From Bacteroidales bacterium (GTDB lineage Bacteria; Bacteroidota; Bacteroidia; Bacteroidales; P3), in assembly GCA_017480785.1 (NCBI GenBank), contig JAFURZ010000003.1, forward strand, positions 43,573-107,572: 64,000 nt of DNA, in the 5' to 3' direction. Both the position numbers and the translations under genes were made by a program. Under the pieces are notes generated by a model, which saw only the letters and a program-made list of their open reading frames with translations, did no database searches and was not told the origin of the DNA. Below, piece by piece: positions 25,707 through 35,455 of the stretch (position 1 is its first letter; every line of letters begins with the position of its first letter).

Positions 25707-26321
25707 ATGAATCTACCGAGCAGGATACTGGAGCAGGCTGTCGAGCAGTTGGCGACGTTGCCGGGCGTGGGCAAGCGGTCGGCGCTGCGGTATGCGCTGT
25801 TCCTCATGGGGCAGGACGAGCTGAAGGTGCGCGAGCTGAGCGAGAGCCTGCTGCGGTTGAAGACCGACCTGCACCGCTGCCGCCACTGCCACAACGTGAG
25901 CGACACCGAGGTGTGTCCCATCTGCGCCAGCGAGAAGCGCCAGCGCGGCATCGTCTGCGTGGTGGAGAACGTGCAGGACGTGATGGCGCTGGAGAACACG
26001 CAGCAGTACCGGGGCCTCTACCATGTGCTGGGCGGCGTCATCTCGCCCATCGACGGCATCGGGGTGCACGACCTGGAGATAGCCTCACTCATCCGCCGCG
26101 TGGAGACCGGCGACCCCTACCCCGTGGAGGAGGTCATCCTGGCCCTGCCCACCACCATGGAGGGCGACACCACCAACTTCTACCTCAGCCGCCAGCTGCG
26201 CCCCCTCGGGGTGAAGATAACCACCCTGGCGCGCGGCGTGGCCGTGGGCGACAGCCTGGAGTATGCCGACGAAATCACCCTCGGCCGCAGCATCGCCCAC
26301 CGAATACCGTTTGAAGGATGA
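25707..26321 (+). CDS. recR: Recombination mediator RecR
   Basis: A 204-residue protein helping RecA load at gaps in the RecFOR pathway. It has a helix-hairpin-helix near residues 12-32 (LATLPGVGKRSALRYALFL). A four-Cys zinc site follows (CRHCHNVSDTEVCPIC). The Toprim domain has CVVENVQDVMALE and a Walker-B-like LALPTTMEGDTT. The frame is open 80 codons upstream, but ATG 25707 starts the conserved protein. Its stop overlaps the start of the GH3 gene (ATGA). Confidence 0.95.
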   Translation: MNLPSRILEQAVEQLATLPGVGKRSALRYALFLMGQDELKVRELSESLLRLKTDLHRCRHCHNVSDTEVCPICASEKRQRGIVCVVENVQDVMALENTQQYRGLYHVLGGVISPIDGIGVHDLEIASLIRRVETGDPYPVEEVILALPTTMEGDTTNFYLSRQLRPLGVKITTLARGVAVGDSLEYADEITLGRSIAHRIPFEG

Positions 26322-27442
26322 AACAGATAGCATTAATTCTGAGCATGATGGTCATGGTGGCATGCGGCAGCCGCACGGCCCCGGCCACCGAAGACACCGA
26401 CACTGTCGGCCCGGCCGAACCCGAAGCGCCGGAGTACACCCTCGAGGAGAACATCGGCGCGATGCTCCTCGTCGGCTTCCGCGGCACCGAGGTAGACAGC
26501 ACGCACCACCTCTGGCGCGACCTGCGCGACTACCACGTGGGCAGCGTCATCCTGTTCGACTACGACGTGCCCACCGGCACCCGCGGCCGCAACATACAGA
26601 GTGCCGAGCAGTTGCGCCACCTCTGCGGGCAGCTGCGCCAGTGGAACCCCGACCTGCTGATTGGCATCGACCAGGAAGGGGGCTACGTCAGTCGCCTGAG
26701 CACGCGCTACGGATTTCCCAAGATACCGTCGGCCAAGCGGTTGGCCGCCATGGGTGACGACAGCCTACGCCACTACGCCGCCCTCACGGGCGAGATGCTG
26801 GAGTCGGTGGGCATCAACTTGGACTTCGCGCCGGTGGCCGATGTCGACGTCAACCCCAAGTGCCCCGTCATCGGGGGCATCGAGCGCAGTTTCTCGGCCG
26901 ATGCCGGGCGTGTGCGCCAGTGCTGCCTACTGTGGAACCAGGAGCTGGTGCGCCATAACGTCGTCTGCTGCATGAAGCACTTTCCCGGCCACGGCAGCTC
27001 GCGGGGCGACACGCACAGGGGCTTGGTCGACGTCACCGACACCTGGCAGCCGTGCGAACTCGACCCCTACCGCAACCTCCCCTCCGAGGGGACCATGGTG
27101 ATGACGGCCCACGTCATCAACCGGCAGCTCGATTCCTCGGGCCTGCCCGCTTCCCTCTCGCCGAAGATTACCTCCTACCTGCGCGACACGCTTGGTTTCC
27201 AGGGAGTCATCGTCACCGACGACCTCGCCATGGGCGCCATCGTGCAGCAGTACAGCTTCGAGCAGGCGGTGCGCATGGCCGTGCTTGCCGGAGCCGACCT
27301 GCTGTGCCTGAGCAACAACGGCGGCACCTACGACCCCGACATGGTGCCCCGCGCCGTGCGGGTAATCCGCCGGATGGTGGAGGACGGCACCGTCAGCGCC
27401 GACCGCATCGCGCAGAGCGCCAAGCGGGTACGCAGCCTGTAG
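26318..27442 (+). CDS. Glycoside hydrolase family 3 lipoprotein (NagZ-like)
   Basis: A 374-residue lipoprotein, lipobox MVAC with Cys16. The barrel shows GIDQEGGYVSRL, FAPVADVDVNPKCPVIG, the NagZ loop KHFPGHGSSRGDTH with its Asp/His pair, and the nucleophile region VTDDLAMGAI. This pattern predicts a beta-N-acetylhexosaminidase cleaving GlcNAc from peptidoglycan fragments or glycans. The lipid anchor places it in the periplasm or at the cell surface, unlike cytoplasmic NagZ. Many Bacteroidota GH3 NagZ-like proteins carry a C-terminal beta-lactamase domain; this one does not. Confidence 0.9.
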   Translation: MKQIALILSMMVMVACGSRTAPATEDTDTVGPAEPEAPEYTLEENIGAMLLVGFRGTEVDSTHHLWRDLRDYHVGSVILFDYDVPTGTRGRNIQSAEQLRHLCGQLRQWNPDLLIGIDQEGGYVSRLSTRYGFPKIPSAKRLAAMGDDSLRHYAALTGEMLESVGINLDFAPVADVDVNPKCPVIGGIERSFSADAGRVRQCCLLWNQELVRHNVVCCMKHFPGHGSSRGDTHRGLVDVTDTWQPCELDPYRNLPSEGTMVMTAHVINRQLDSSGLPASLSPKITSYLRDTLGFQGVIVTDDLAMGAIVQQYSFEQAVRMAVLAGADLLCLSNNGGTYDPDMVPRAVRVIRRMVEDGTVSADRIAQSAKRVRSL

Positions 27443-27464
27443 CATCCACAGTCGCAACCCATCT

Positions 27465-27491
27465 GGGGCCCCCGCCGCCGGCGGGGGCCCC
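27465..27491 (+). terminator. Strong intrinsic terminator
   Basis: 12-bp perfect stem GGGGCCCCCGCC / GGCGGGGGCCCC followed by TCTTTTT. Confidence 0.9.
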
Positions 27492-27544
27492 TCTTTTTGC
27501 CCTCTCTTTCAGCGGTCTGGCAGGGACATCTCCCTGGTTTTCCA

Positions 27545-27743
27545 CTACCCTGCCACTACTCATCCACTACTCATCGCCTACTATTCTAGGAGTATAGTAG
27601 ATGATGGGTAGGAGATGAGTAGGAGATGGTGTTTCTCATCAGTTGATTTTCAGGCAATTGGAAATGGGCGATTTTGGGGTTTTTTCGCGTCTTTTCTCAA
27701 AAAAAACGATACGTTTGCAAGCGGTTGACTATCAGCGATTAAT
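27545..27743. repeat. Full-length 200-bp element with 11-nt array A2
   Basis: 27545-27629 is an 11-nt array: CTACCCTGCCA, CTACTCATCCA, CTACTCATCGC, CTACTATTCTA, GGAGTATAGTA, GATGATGGGTA, GGAGATGAGTA, GGAGATGG. A non-coding tail follows, containing GGGCGATTTTGGGGTTTT and, 170 nt from the start, TTGCAAGCGGTTGAC...TCAGCGA. The same tail occurs at the same distance in the copy at 31380. It contains a possible -7 box TACGTTTG at 27710-27717. Together with 27744-27926, where I see nothing further, it fills the gap before the next gene. Confidence 0.8.
27710..27717 (+). promoter_or_regulatory. Possible -7 box inside element A2
   Basis: TACGTTTG followed by CAAG. It matches TAnnTTTG, but the aligned position in the sister element at 31380 lacks the box, so it may be a chance match. 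If real, the leader of the downstream T9SS gene is about 200 nt. Confidence 0.35.
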
Positions 27744-27926
27744 ACCTCCTCTAGAGACATTTTCACCCTTTTTCAGGGAGATGCGCAATAAAACGGGCTT
27801 GAGGAACGTTAATAAAACATAAAAAACGATAGCGGATGAGCCAAACGGGGGTGCGTCAGCGTCTATAGGGATAAAACATACCGTCAGGAAAAGCATAATA
27901 AGATGTCTAATCAGATACGTAATACA

Positions 27927-29498
27927 ATGAAAAGATTAATCCTTCTGGCGATGCTCATCCTCGCCGCCCTCCCCGCTTACGCCCAGCACTTCGACTGGGT
28001 GAAATCCTACTCCGGACAGGAACCGACGGGCAAATTCTGGAACTACATCGTCAGTTCCGTCACCGATTCCCACGGCAACCTCTATGTCGCAGGACAGTTC
28101 GCCAGAGGTGCCTCGGTTGACGGCCAAGACCTGCTGCCATTTCCGCCCCACGGTGGAGAAATAAACAATCCCAACGCTTGCATAATGAAGATTTCTCCTG
28201 ATGGAAATGTTTTGTGGATGAAAATTCTTCATGGCAATTATGGGGCTTCATCTTCAATCCATAGCATTCAGCTTGTTGGCGATACTTCGCTATACGCCTA
28301 CGCCTCTGTCTGCATCCCCATGTTTGATGACGAATATCTTTATTATTACGATACGCTGATTACCCGGAACAATCTCCAGTATTTGTTGACAACCGATAGT
28401 ATGGCGGCAGACATGACGACCTCTGCCATTGCTGTATTCGATGTCGATGGACATTTGAGGGAGAACACAATCTTGTGTATGGCATACAAAGATAGTCGTG
28501 GAAACATTATCACACTCGACAAGCAGACAAACAATGCGTTTGATTCCGTTTATATTGCGGTACAACCTTTCAAAGCCGGTGCTTTTTGTGTGGACATTCA
28601 CGGGAACATTTTCATCGGCCACCGTTCAACCGATGCCATGTGGCTCTTCTGCGACACTTGCGATAACCAGTCGCAATACTATGATTTAAGCAACGGACGT
28701 ATAAGTGAAGTCGTCATAATGGTAAACGGACGGCAGGCGTTTAGCGACACTCCGTCAAGCCATCCAACCACAAGCAACTACAGAATAATGAAATTCGCCC
28801 CCCATTTTGAAGGTATGTCCGAATGCAGATATGTTTTCTCGGGAGAAACATCTGCGTGGGAATATGCTGCAAACTGGCAACTCTGTTCCGATTCCGACAA
28901 CAATATTTATTTGCTTTGCAACGCAAGTGTCAGGGACAACCCGTCGATAGTGTCTTTAAATGGCAGCAATGGCATGGCCGCCCGAATATCCCATACGGAA
29001 GACGGAATGGTTATCAAGTTTGACAACAACCTGACACCTATTGGAATAACACAATTGAATATGAATGATGACAACTATAGTTATCCCATGAGCAGTTCCA
29101 TATTCAACCATGTACTTTTTGACAGCGATTCCAACTCTATGATTATTATGGGTTCCATCTATCGCCCCGAAGACGAGTACGCCTTGGGTACGGACATCAA
29201 CGGCGCCGCCGTGGAAACCGGAGCAGCCAACGCCTATTTCATAAGAGTAGACAGAGCGACGAACACGCCCCAGTCGTGCGGCACGGCGCAATCCCCTTAC
29301 TACACAACACTCGTCACCTCGAAAGACAACATGAACGCTTGTGCGAAAAACGGACGTATAATAACCTATGTAGGGTTCAGGGGGGGGGATACAAGCCGGG
29401 GACAACACAATAAACATCGGCAGCAACAAACTCGGAGCCGGCATCTACCAATGGGATTATTCTGGCAACTGCATTGGCTTCATCGATTTGAATTATGA
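27927..29498 (+). CDS. T9SS-type secreted protein, N-terminal part (frameshifted)
   Basis: Begins MKRLILLAMLILAALPAYA|Q with a clean signal peptide; an upstream ATG at 27903 gives a poorer start. The first 485 or so residues read well, with repeats like beta-propeller blades of delivery/SBBP type (SVTDSHGNLYVAGQF, CIMKISPDGNVLWMKIL, FCVDIHGNIFIGHR, SDSDNNIYLLCN). At a run of nine G (29380-29388) the frame shifts and the final 37 residues are out-of-frame. The true continuation is the frame at 29488-29988. An eight-G run would restore one protein of about 685 residues. Confidence 0.8.
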   Translation: MKRLILLAMLILAALPAYAQHFDWVKSYSGQEPTGKFWNYIVSSVTDSHGNLYVAGQFARGASVDGQDLLPFPPHGGEINNPNACIMKISPDGNVLWMKILHGNYGASSSIHSIQLVGDTSLYAYASVCIPMFDDEYLYYYDTLITRNNLQYLLTTDSMAADMTTSAIAVFDVDGHLRENTILCMAYKDSRGNIITLDKQTNNAFDSVYIAVQPFKAGAFCVDIHGNIFIGHRSTDAMWLFCDTCDNQSQYYDLSNGRISEVVIMVNGRQAFSDTPSSHPTTSNYRIMKFAPHFEGMSECRYVFSGETSAWEYAANWQLCSDSDNNIYLLCNASVRDNPSIVSLNGSNGMAARISHTEDGMVIKFDNNLTPIGITQLNMNDDNYSYPMSSSIFNHVLFDSDSNSMIIMGSIYRPEDEYALGTDINGAAVETGAANAYFIRVDRATNTPQSCGTAQSPYYTTLVTSKDNMNACAKNGRIITYVGFRGGDTSRGQHNKHRQQQTRSRHLPMGLFWQLHWLHRFEL

Positions 29499-29988
29499 GG
29501 CGGACAACCTTATGATGTCATCGAGCCTTGCACTAATTGACAGCATATTGTATATTTCTGGCGGTATGACCCAACCCATTCAGTTTGCCGACACCGTCAT
29601 ATACCCATCTGGCAACAGCAACGCTTTTATCGCAAAGTATGTCGACACTTCCTTCATGACCCCATACGTCCATACAGAAGACTCTGGCGAGGTTCATATT
29701 ACGCTGGTGGACGACGGTGCGGCACTGGTGGCATACCCCAACCCCTTCCGACAGCGGGTCACCATCCGTCTGGATGGTACGCAGGCATCCTGCCTGCGGG
29801 AAACTGCCATCCTCACCGACATCACCGGTCGCCGCGAGGAGGTCCGCCTCACCCCCACAGGCGACGGGCAGTACTCGCTTGATTTATCCTCTCGCCCCCA
29901 AGCTACCTACCTCCTCACCCTCACCACCGCCGACGGCCGCCAACACACCGTCCGCCTGCTGAAACAATCGGACATCTTTGGAAATTAA
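29488..29988 (+). CDS. C-terminal part of the frameshifted T9SS protein
   Basis: Starts at an internal ATG but the frame is open back to the G run at 29380-29388, encoding IQAGDNTINIGSNKLGAG and on. This part ends with a T9SS type A sorting domain (LVAYPNPFRQRVTIRL, AILTDITGRREEV, ATYLLTLTTADGRQHTVRLLKQ). On its own it has no signal peptide and would not be exported, so it is a fragment of the gene that starts at 27927. Confidence 0.8.
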   Translation: MNYEADNLMMSSSLALIDSILYISGGMTQPIQFADTVIYPSGNSNAFIAKYVDTSFMTPYVHTEDSGEVHITLVDDGAALVAYPNPFRQRVTIRLDGTQASCLRETAILTDITGRREEVRLTPTGDGQYSLDLSSRPQATYLLTLTTADGRQHTVRLLKQSDIFGN

Positions 29989-30011
29989 TCACCAATTAAA
30001 ACGACAGCGAT

Positions 30012-30425
30012 ATGAAACATCACTGCATCAAAATCGTCACTGCCCTGCTGGGAGCGGCACTGCTTTTCTCCGCCTGCGAGAAGGTGACTTTGGAAGACAG
30101 CCGTTTGCTTCTCGGCTCGTGGGGTTATGAGGAAGTGGTCAGCATGCCGGTAATCATGTCCTTCTATGAAAACGGCGCTGCAGAGTATTACGTTGGTCCG
30201 GGTTGCTTCGGCGAGGCAAGCACTGCCTACTACAACTGGACGTTGACCGACAAGGGGCACCAGGTGCATTTCACAGCTGACGGCCAATCCACACCCACCA
30301 TCAAATGGGAGCTGCGCAAGGTGACCCCTGACACACTGTTTGTCAAAGAGCGGCTCCGCACAGATGGCAACTTCACTGACGCCATCGACCGCACCTACCT
30401 TCGTATTCGACATACCCATCTATAG
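30012..30425 (+). CDS. Small lipoprotein, lipocalin-like
   Basis: A 137-residue lipoprotein with lipobox FSAC (Cys22). The mature domain starts after CEKVTLED and has LLGSWGYEEVV, YNWTLTDKGHQVHF, WELRKVTPDTLFVKER, a pattern of antiparallel strands like small lipocalin-fold Bacteroidota lipoproteins. No precise family recognised. It lies 23 bp after the frameshifted T9SS gene. Confidence 0.72.
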   Translation: MKHHCIKIVTALLGAALLFSACEKVTLEDSRLLLGSWGYEEVVSMPVIMSFYENGAAEYYVGPGCFGEASTAYYNWTLTDKGHQVHFTADGQSTPTIKWELRKVTPDTLFVKERLRTDGNFTDAIDRTYLRIRHTHL

Positions 30426-30455
30426 GGCGCGGGGGACAGACCACTGTTTTTTTTG

Positions 30456-30463
30456 TACCTTTG
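30456..30463 (+). promoter_or_regulatory. -7 box of the beta-barrel gene
   Basis: TACCTTTG preceded by a T-rich run and followed by CACAA; predicts a leader of about 110 nt before ATG 30582. Confidence 0.65.
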
Positions 30464-30581
30464 CACAATATATCGGAGGAAGCAACGTTATTATCAGCAG
30501 AAACAATACAACCCCAGCCGCCTATCGAAGAAAACAATACTTGTTGCAAATTGTATTACCAACATTAAAAAAAGAATTGTA

Positions 30582-31301
30582 ATGAAAGTATTGTTTCAGA
30601 AGAACGAGGCTCGCATGAGCCTGAGAATTATTGCGTTGCTGGCATGCATGCTGGCCATGGGCACGGCAAGTGCACAGGAGCCCCAGGCCAGGACCCCGAG
30701 ATGGGACGTATGGGCCGACCTGCACTTTGGCGCCAGCTTCCTCGACGGCAGCAAGGGGTTCACCGATTACATGCTGGCCAACCAGCCTGCGCTCGATTAC
30801 CGCAGCACATACCTTGGTGCCGTGCAGGGCGGTATCGCTGCCGGGGTGGAGTATGGCAGGTTCACCTTGGGGCTGTATGCCGAAATAGCAGAAGGCAGCG
30901 GTGTTGCGGTGAGGAATCAGCTCGTCAAGAAAGACGACGTTCTCTTCCACCTCGACCTCGGCTACCGCTTCCCCCTGGGCCGGGTCCTCACCCTCGAACC
31001 CACGGCGGGCTTCGGTGTGGGGTCGAGCGACATTCTCCTCACCACCTCGCGGGGCGGCGCCGACTATGTCAACGCGTTCACCGCGGGGAACTTCGTCGTG
31101 CCGCTGACGCTCAACCTTACGGCTGCCGGCAAGGACGGGGATGTCGGCATCTACGTGCAGTACATCGTCAGCGCCGGCCAGATAGGTGCGGCCCACATCA
31201 CCGGCCTCGAGACCGAGGTGGACGGCCTCAACTTCCAGCCTGCCACCCTCACCTTCGGAGCCAAGTACCGTTTTACAGTTAGAAAGTCCTTCAGGGAATA
31301 A
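30582..31301 (+). CDS. Outer-membrane beta-barrel protein
   Basis: A 239-residue exported protein. The signal peptide is preceded by a polar N-terminal extension (MKVLFQKNEARMSLR) and cleaves ASA|Q; a start at the second Met (30615) would give a more usual signal peptide. The body shows amphipathic strands (WDVWADLHFGASFLDG, IAAGVEYGRFTLGLYAEI, LFHLDLGYRFPLG, VGIYVQYIVSAGQIG) and ends FGAKYRFTVRKSFRE, like porin-type barrels. Function unknown. Confidence 0.78.
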   Translation: MKVLFQKNEARMSLRIIALLACMLAMGTASAQEPQARTPRWDVWADLHFGASFLDGSKGFTDYMLANQPALDYRSTYLGAVQGGIAAGVEYGRFTLGLYAEIAEGSGVAVRNQLVKKDDVLFHLDLGYRFPLGRVLTLEPTAGFGVGSSDILLTTSRGGADYVNAFTAGNFVVPLTLNLTAAGKDGDVGIYVQYIVSAGQIGAAHITGLETEVDGLNFQPATLTFGAKYRFTVRKSFRE

Positions 31302-31325
31302 TCGGCCCTCCCTAGGGTGCCGATT
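31300..31325 (+). terminator. Terminator after the beta-barrel gene
   Basis: AATCGGC / GCCGATT stem extended by CCT/AGG, followed by CTCTTTTTT; overlaps the gene's stop codon region. Confidence 0.75.
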
Positions 31326-31335
31326 CTCTTTTTTG

Positions 31336-31357
31336 GCTCATCTCCAAGGGGATGAGC
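31336..31357 (+). terminator. Second, tandem terminator
   Basis: GCTCATCTCC / GGGGATGAGC stem with AA loop, then TTGTTTTTT, 10 nt after the first terminator. Confidence 0.72.
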
Positions 31358-31379
31358 TTGTTTTTTGCCATATCATAGA

Positions 31380-31579
31380 CTACCATCAGCCTACTCTTCG
31401 CCTACTCGGGTAGGTGATGGGTAAGGGAAGGGTAGGAGATGAGTAGGAGTTGAGTAAGAGATGGTGCCTACAGGATGCTGATTTACACCGAGTTGCAGAA
31501 GGGGCAATTTTGGGGTTTTCTGGAGGAAATGACGGATTTGTGCGAAGGGGTTGCAAGGGCTTGACGTTCAGCGAGGTGA
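31380..31579. repeat. Full-length 200-bp element with 11-nt array A3, upstream of recA
   Basis: 31380-31464 reads CTACCATCAGC, CTACTCTTCGC, CTACTCGGGTA, GGTGATGGGTA, AGGGAAGGGTA, GGAGATGAGTA, GGAGTTGAGTA, AGAGATGG in exact 11-nt register. The tail has GGGGCAATTTTGGGGTTTT and TTGCAAGGGCTTGAC...TCAGCGA at 171 nt from the start, matching A2 across about 200 bp. It ends about 30 nt before the recA -7 box. Nothing else is seen between the terminators and recA. Confidence 0.82.
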
Positions 31580-31610
31580 ACTTTTTTTACCATGGTATGA
31601 AATTATTTTG

Positions 31611-31618
31611 TATCTTTG
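31611..31618 (+). promoter_or_regulatory. -7 box of the recA operon
   Basis: TATCTTTG followed by CACC, exact match, about 55 nt before the recA ATG. No SOS-box-like palindrome is visible around it. Confidence 0.72.
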
Positions 31619-31672
31619 CACCTATCGAATAAGAGCAAACAACAATAATAACACATTAAACATTTGAACATT

Positions 31673-32700
<1,028 letters not shown>

Positions 32701-32704
<4 letters not shown>

Positions 32705-33270
32705 AGAAAAGACTGGTCTTTATAGGGCTGATGCTCCTCAGCGGCGCGCTCTGGGCCCAGAGCAACCGCAACGTGCTTGGCGCGCCGGTCTACTACGACA
32801 CGCTGGGCAACGTCATCGGCCAGTCGGCCCCGGCCGACAGTTTCTACCACCGGCCCAAGCACCACTTCCTCAACCGGCTGGAGGACGACTTCTCGGCCTT
32901 CTTCCTGGAGGGACAAATGATGCTGGGAGGCCGCGACATGGCCATCGGCGGCCAGTTTGCCTACGTGCCTCGGCGGTGGGGTGCCTATGTGGGAGGAAAC
33001 CTGGGCTTCCAGGGCGGGTACCTCAAGGCAGGCCCCGTCTGGCGTATGTCTGACTGCGGCAACGATATCGACTGGCAGCTTTATGCCGGCGTCAACATCT
33101 GCCGCCATCCCGGTGCCGAGATAGGCCTCCGCATGGGTGCCCCGCGCCTGTGGGGAGACTTCTGCTGGACCTCCTACTCGATGACCGTGGGCTACGCCAA
33201 CCGCTCGGCCTACCTCACCCTAGGCTTCAGTCTTTCCTTGACGGCAATCCTGGCATTGGCAATCTGGTAG
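32701..33270 (+). CDS. Small envelope protein, probably beta-barrel
   Basis: A 189-residue exported protein, signal peptide LWA|Q. A short N-terminal polar segment ([17 protein letters not shown], then [16 protein letters not shown]) precedes strands typical of a small outer-membrane barrel ([58 protein letters not shown]). No family name recognised. Translationally coupled to recA by a 4-bp overlap, although no functional link is evident; rel follows 4 bp later. Confidence 0.78.
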
Positions 33271-33274
33271 CGGC

Positions 33275-35455
33275 ATGGCAGGGTATGTAATCGACGAGAC
33301 ACGCGAGGCGTGCGAGATGCAGGCCAAGTACCTGGAGCTCATCAACGCCTGCCGTGAGCTGAAGCCGCTCACTTCGGATGAGGAGCAGGGCATCCTGCGT
33401 GCCTACACCATGGCCCGCGAGGCCCATGCCGGCACGCGGCGCAGGAGTGGCGAACCCTATATCTTCCACCCCCTGGCGGTGGCCCTCATCGCCGTCAAAG
33501 AGGTGGGCCTCGGCCCCACGGCGGTCATCGCGGCCCTCCTGCACGACGTGGTGGAGGACACCGACATCACCATCGACGAGCTGCGTATGGTCTTCGGCGA
33601 CCGTGTGGCCGAGATAGTCGACGGCGTCACCAAGATTGACGACGTGATGCTCCTCCAGCAGAGTGAGAGTAAGCAGGCCGAGAACTACCGCAAGATACTG
33701 CTCTCGATGTGCCACGACGCCTACGTCATCTTCCTCAAGCTCTGCGACCGCCTGCACAACATGCGCACGCTCGACTCGATGAAGGACACCAAGAAGCTCA
33801 TCATTGCCAGCGAGACCTCCTACCTCTACATTCCCCTGGCCCACCGGCTGGGCCTGTACAGCATCAAGACCGAACTCGAGGAGCTCGTCATGCGCTACAC
33901 CAACCCCGACAAGTATGCCGAGATAGAGGCCAAGATAGCCGCCACCGCCGGCACGGGGGAGAAGCTGGAGGAGTGCCTGGTGGCGCCGGTGCGCAAGATG
34001 CTCGACGACGCAGGCTACCAGTACACCCTCAAAACCCGCGTCAAGTCGGTCTACAGCTGCTGGAAGAAGATAGAGAACAAGCACGTGGCCTTCGAGGAAA
34101 TCTACGACCTCTATGCCATGCGCATTGTCCTGAAAGGCATCCCCCGCGAACACGAGAAGGAGGAGTGCTTCAAGGTCTATGCCATGATATCGGGCACGTT
34201 CGACCCCAACCCCAAGCGCTTCCGCGACTGGATTACCCACCCGAAGAACAACGGCTACGAGTCGCTGCAGACAACGGTGATGACCCCCATCGGTCAGTGG
34301 GTCGAGGTGCAGATACGCACCGAACGCATGGATACTATCGCTGAGAAGGGTATGGCCGCCCACTTCCTCTACAAGGAGGCCCATCCCGAGGAGCAGATAG
34401 ACAACAATCCCGTCGAAGAGTGGCTTGCCCAAATCCGCACCTCGCTGGAGCAGAGCGACAAGAGCGCGCTCGACCTGGTCGAGGAGTTCAAGGAGGCCCT
34501 CTACACCAAGGAGATATACCTTTTCACCCCCCAGGGCAAGTCTATCATTCTGCCGTCGCGCAGCACCGTGCTGGACTTCGCCTATGCCATCCACACCGAC
34601 CTGGGCGACCACTGCATAGGCGCCAAAGTCAACGCCCGCGTGGTGAGCCGCAACGAGAGGCTCCACACCGGCGACCAGGTGCAGGTGCTCACCACCGAGA
34701 ACACCACCCCCACCGAGGAGTGGCTCGGCGAGTGTCAGACACCCCACGCCCGCGAGGCCATCAAGCTGGCCCTCCGCTCGCAGCGCAAAGAGTTCTTCGA
34801 CGAAGGCAAGCACCGCCTGGCCGAATACCTGAAGAAGCTGCGCATCCGCAACAACCCGCAGAACCTCGGACAGCTGAAGCGTTTCCTCAGCCAGCCGTCC
34901 GACATCGACCTCTACTATGACCTTGCCGTAGGCAATATCAGCGAACACCAGGTGGCCGAGTGCTTCGGCAAGGCGCGTCCCGAGCCCAGATTTTTCTTCC
35001 ACGAGACGCAGACCACCCCCTTCCTTCTGGACCGCGAGTACGAGAACTACCCCACCGAGATGGCTCCCTGCTGCAAACCGGTGCAGGGCGACCAGGTGGT
35101 GGGCATCGTGCAGGGCGACCGCATCATGGTGCACCGCACGGGCTGTAAGGTGGCCATGGACGAGATGGCCAACCACGAGAACCACGTGGTACGGGCCAAA
35201 TGGCGTCCGGGAGAGCAGCTGTCGCTCCTCACCGGTATCGGCCTCACCGCCATCGACCGCAAAGGGTTGCTGCAGGAGATAACCCGTCACATCTCCGACG
35301 AGCTCGACCTCAACATGCGCGCCATCACCCTCGAGGCTTCCGAGGGCGTGGCCCGCGGCATGATAATGCTCTACGTCAATGACGTGGAAAACCTCAATGG
35401 ACTGATTACAAAACTGGAATTGATTGATGGAGTCGAAGAAGTGCACCGCATATAA
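33275..35455 (+). CDS. rel: Bifunctional (p)ppGpp synthetase/hydrolase
   Basis: A 726-residue RSH protein controlling the stringent response. Its HD hydrolase domain has YIFHPLAVALI, LLHDVVED and LCDRLHNMRTL intact. The synthetase domain follows (KTRVKSVYSCWKK, DLYAMRIVL, HPKNNGYESLQTTV, EVQIRTERMDTIAEKGMAAH), then TGS (YLFTPQGKSIILP, FAYAIHTDLGDHCIGAKVN), a Zn-finger/helical region, and a C-terminal ACT domain. Both activities look possible. Length is usual for Bacteroidota Rel. Its 3' end overlaps mazG by 29 bp. Confidence 0.95.
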   Translation: MAGYVIDETREACEMQAKYLELINACRELKPLTSDEEQGILRAYTMAREAHAGTRRRSGEPYIFHPLAVALIAVKEVGLGPTAVIAALLHDVVEDTDITIDELRMVFGDRVAEIVDGVTKIDDVMLLQQSESKQAENYRKILLSMCHDAYVIFLKLCDRLHNMRTLDSMKDTKKLIIASETSYLYIPLAHRLGLYSIKTELEELVMRYTNPDKYAEIEAKIAATAGTGEKLEECLVAPVRKMLDDAGYQYTLKTRVKSVYSCWKKIENKHVAFEEIYDLYAMRIVLKGIPREHEKEECFKVYAMISGTFDPNPKRFRDWITHPKNNGYESLQTTVMTPIGQWVEVQIRTERMDTIAEKGMAAHFLYKEAHPEEQIDNNPVEEWLAQIRTSLEQSDKSALDLVEEFKEALYTKEIYLFTPQGKSIILPSRSTVLDFAYAIHTDLGDHCIGAKVNARVVSRNERLHTGDQVQVLTTENTTPTEEWLGECQTPHAREAIKLALRSQRKEFFDEGKHRLAEYLKKLRIRNNPQNLGQLKRFLSQPSDIDLYYDLAVGNISEHQVAECFGKARPEPRFFFHETQTTPFLLDREYENYPTEMAPCCKPVQGDQVVGIVQGDRIMVHRTGCKVAMDEMANHENHVVRAKWRPGEQLSLLTGIGLTAIDRKGLLQEITRHISDELDLNMRAITLEASEGVARGMIMLYVNDVENLNGLITKLELIDGVEEVHRI

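Noticed and set aside
26318-27442. GH3 protein as cytoplasmic NagZ
   Set aside because: It has a lipobox and signal sequence, so it is exported; the symbol nagZ is withheld.
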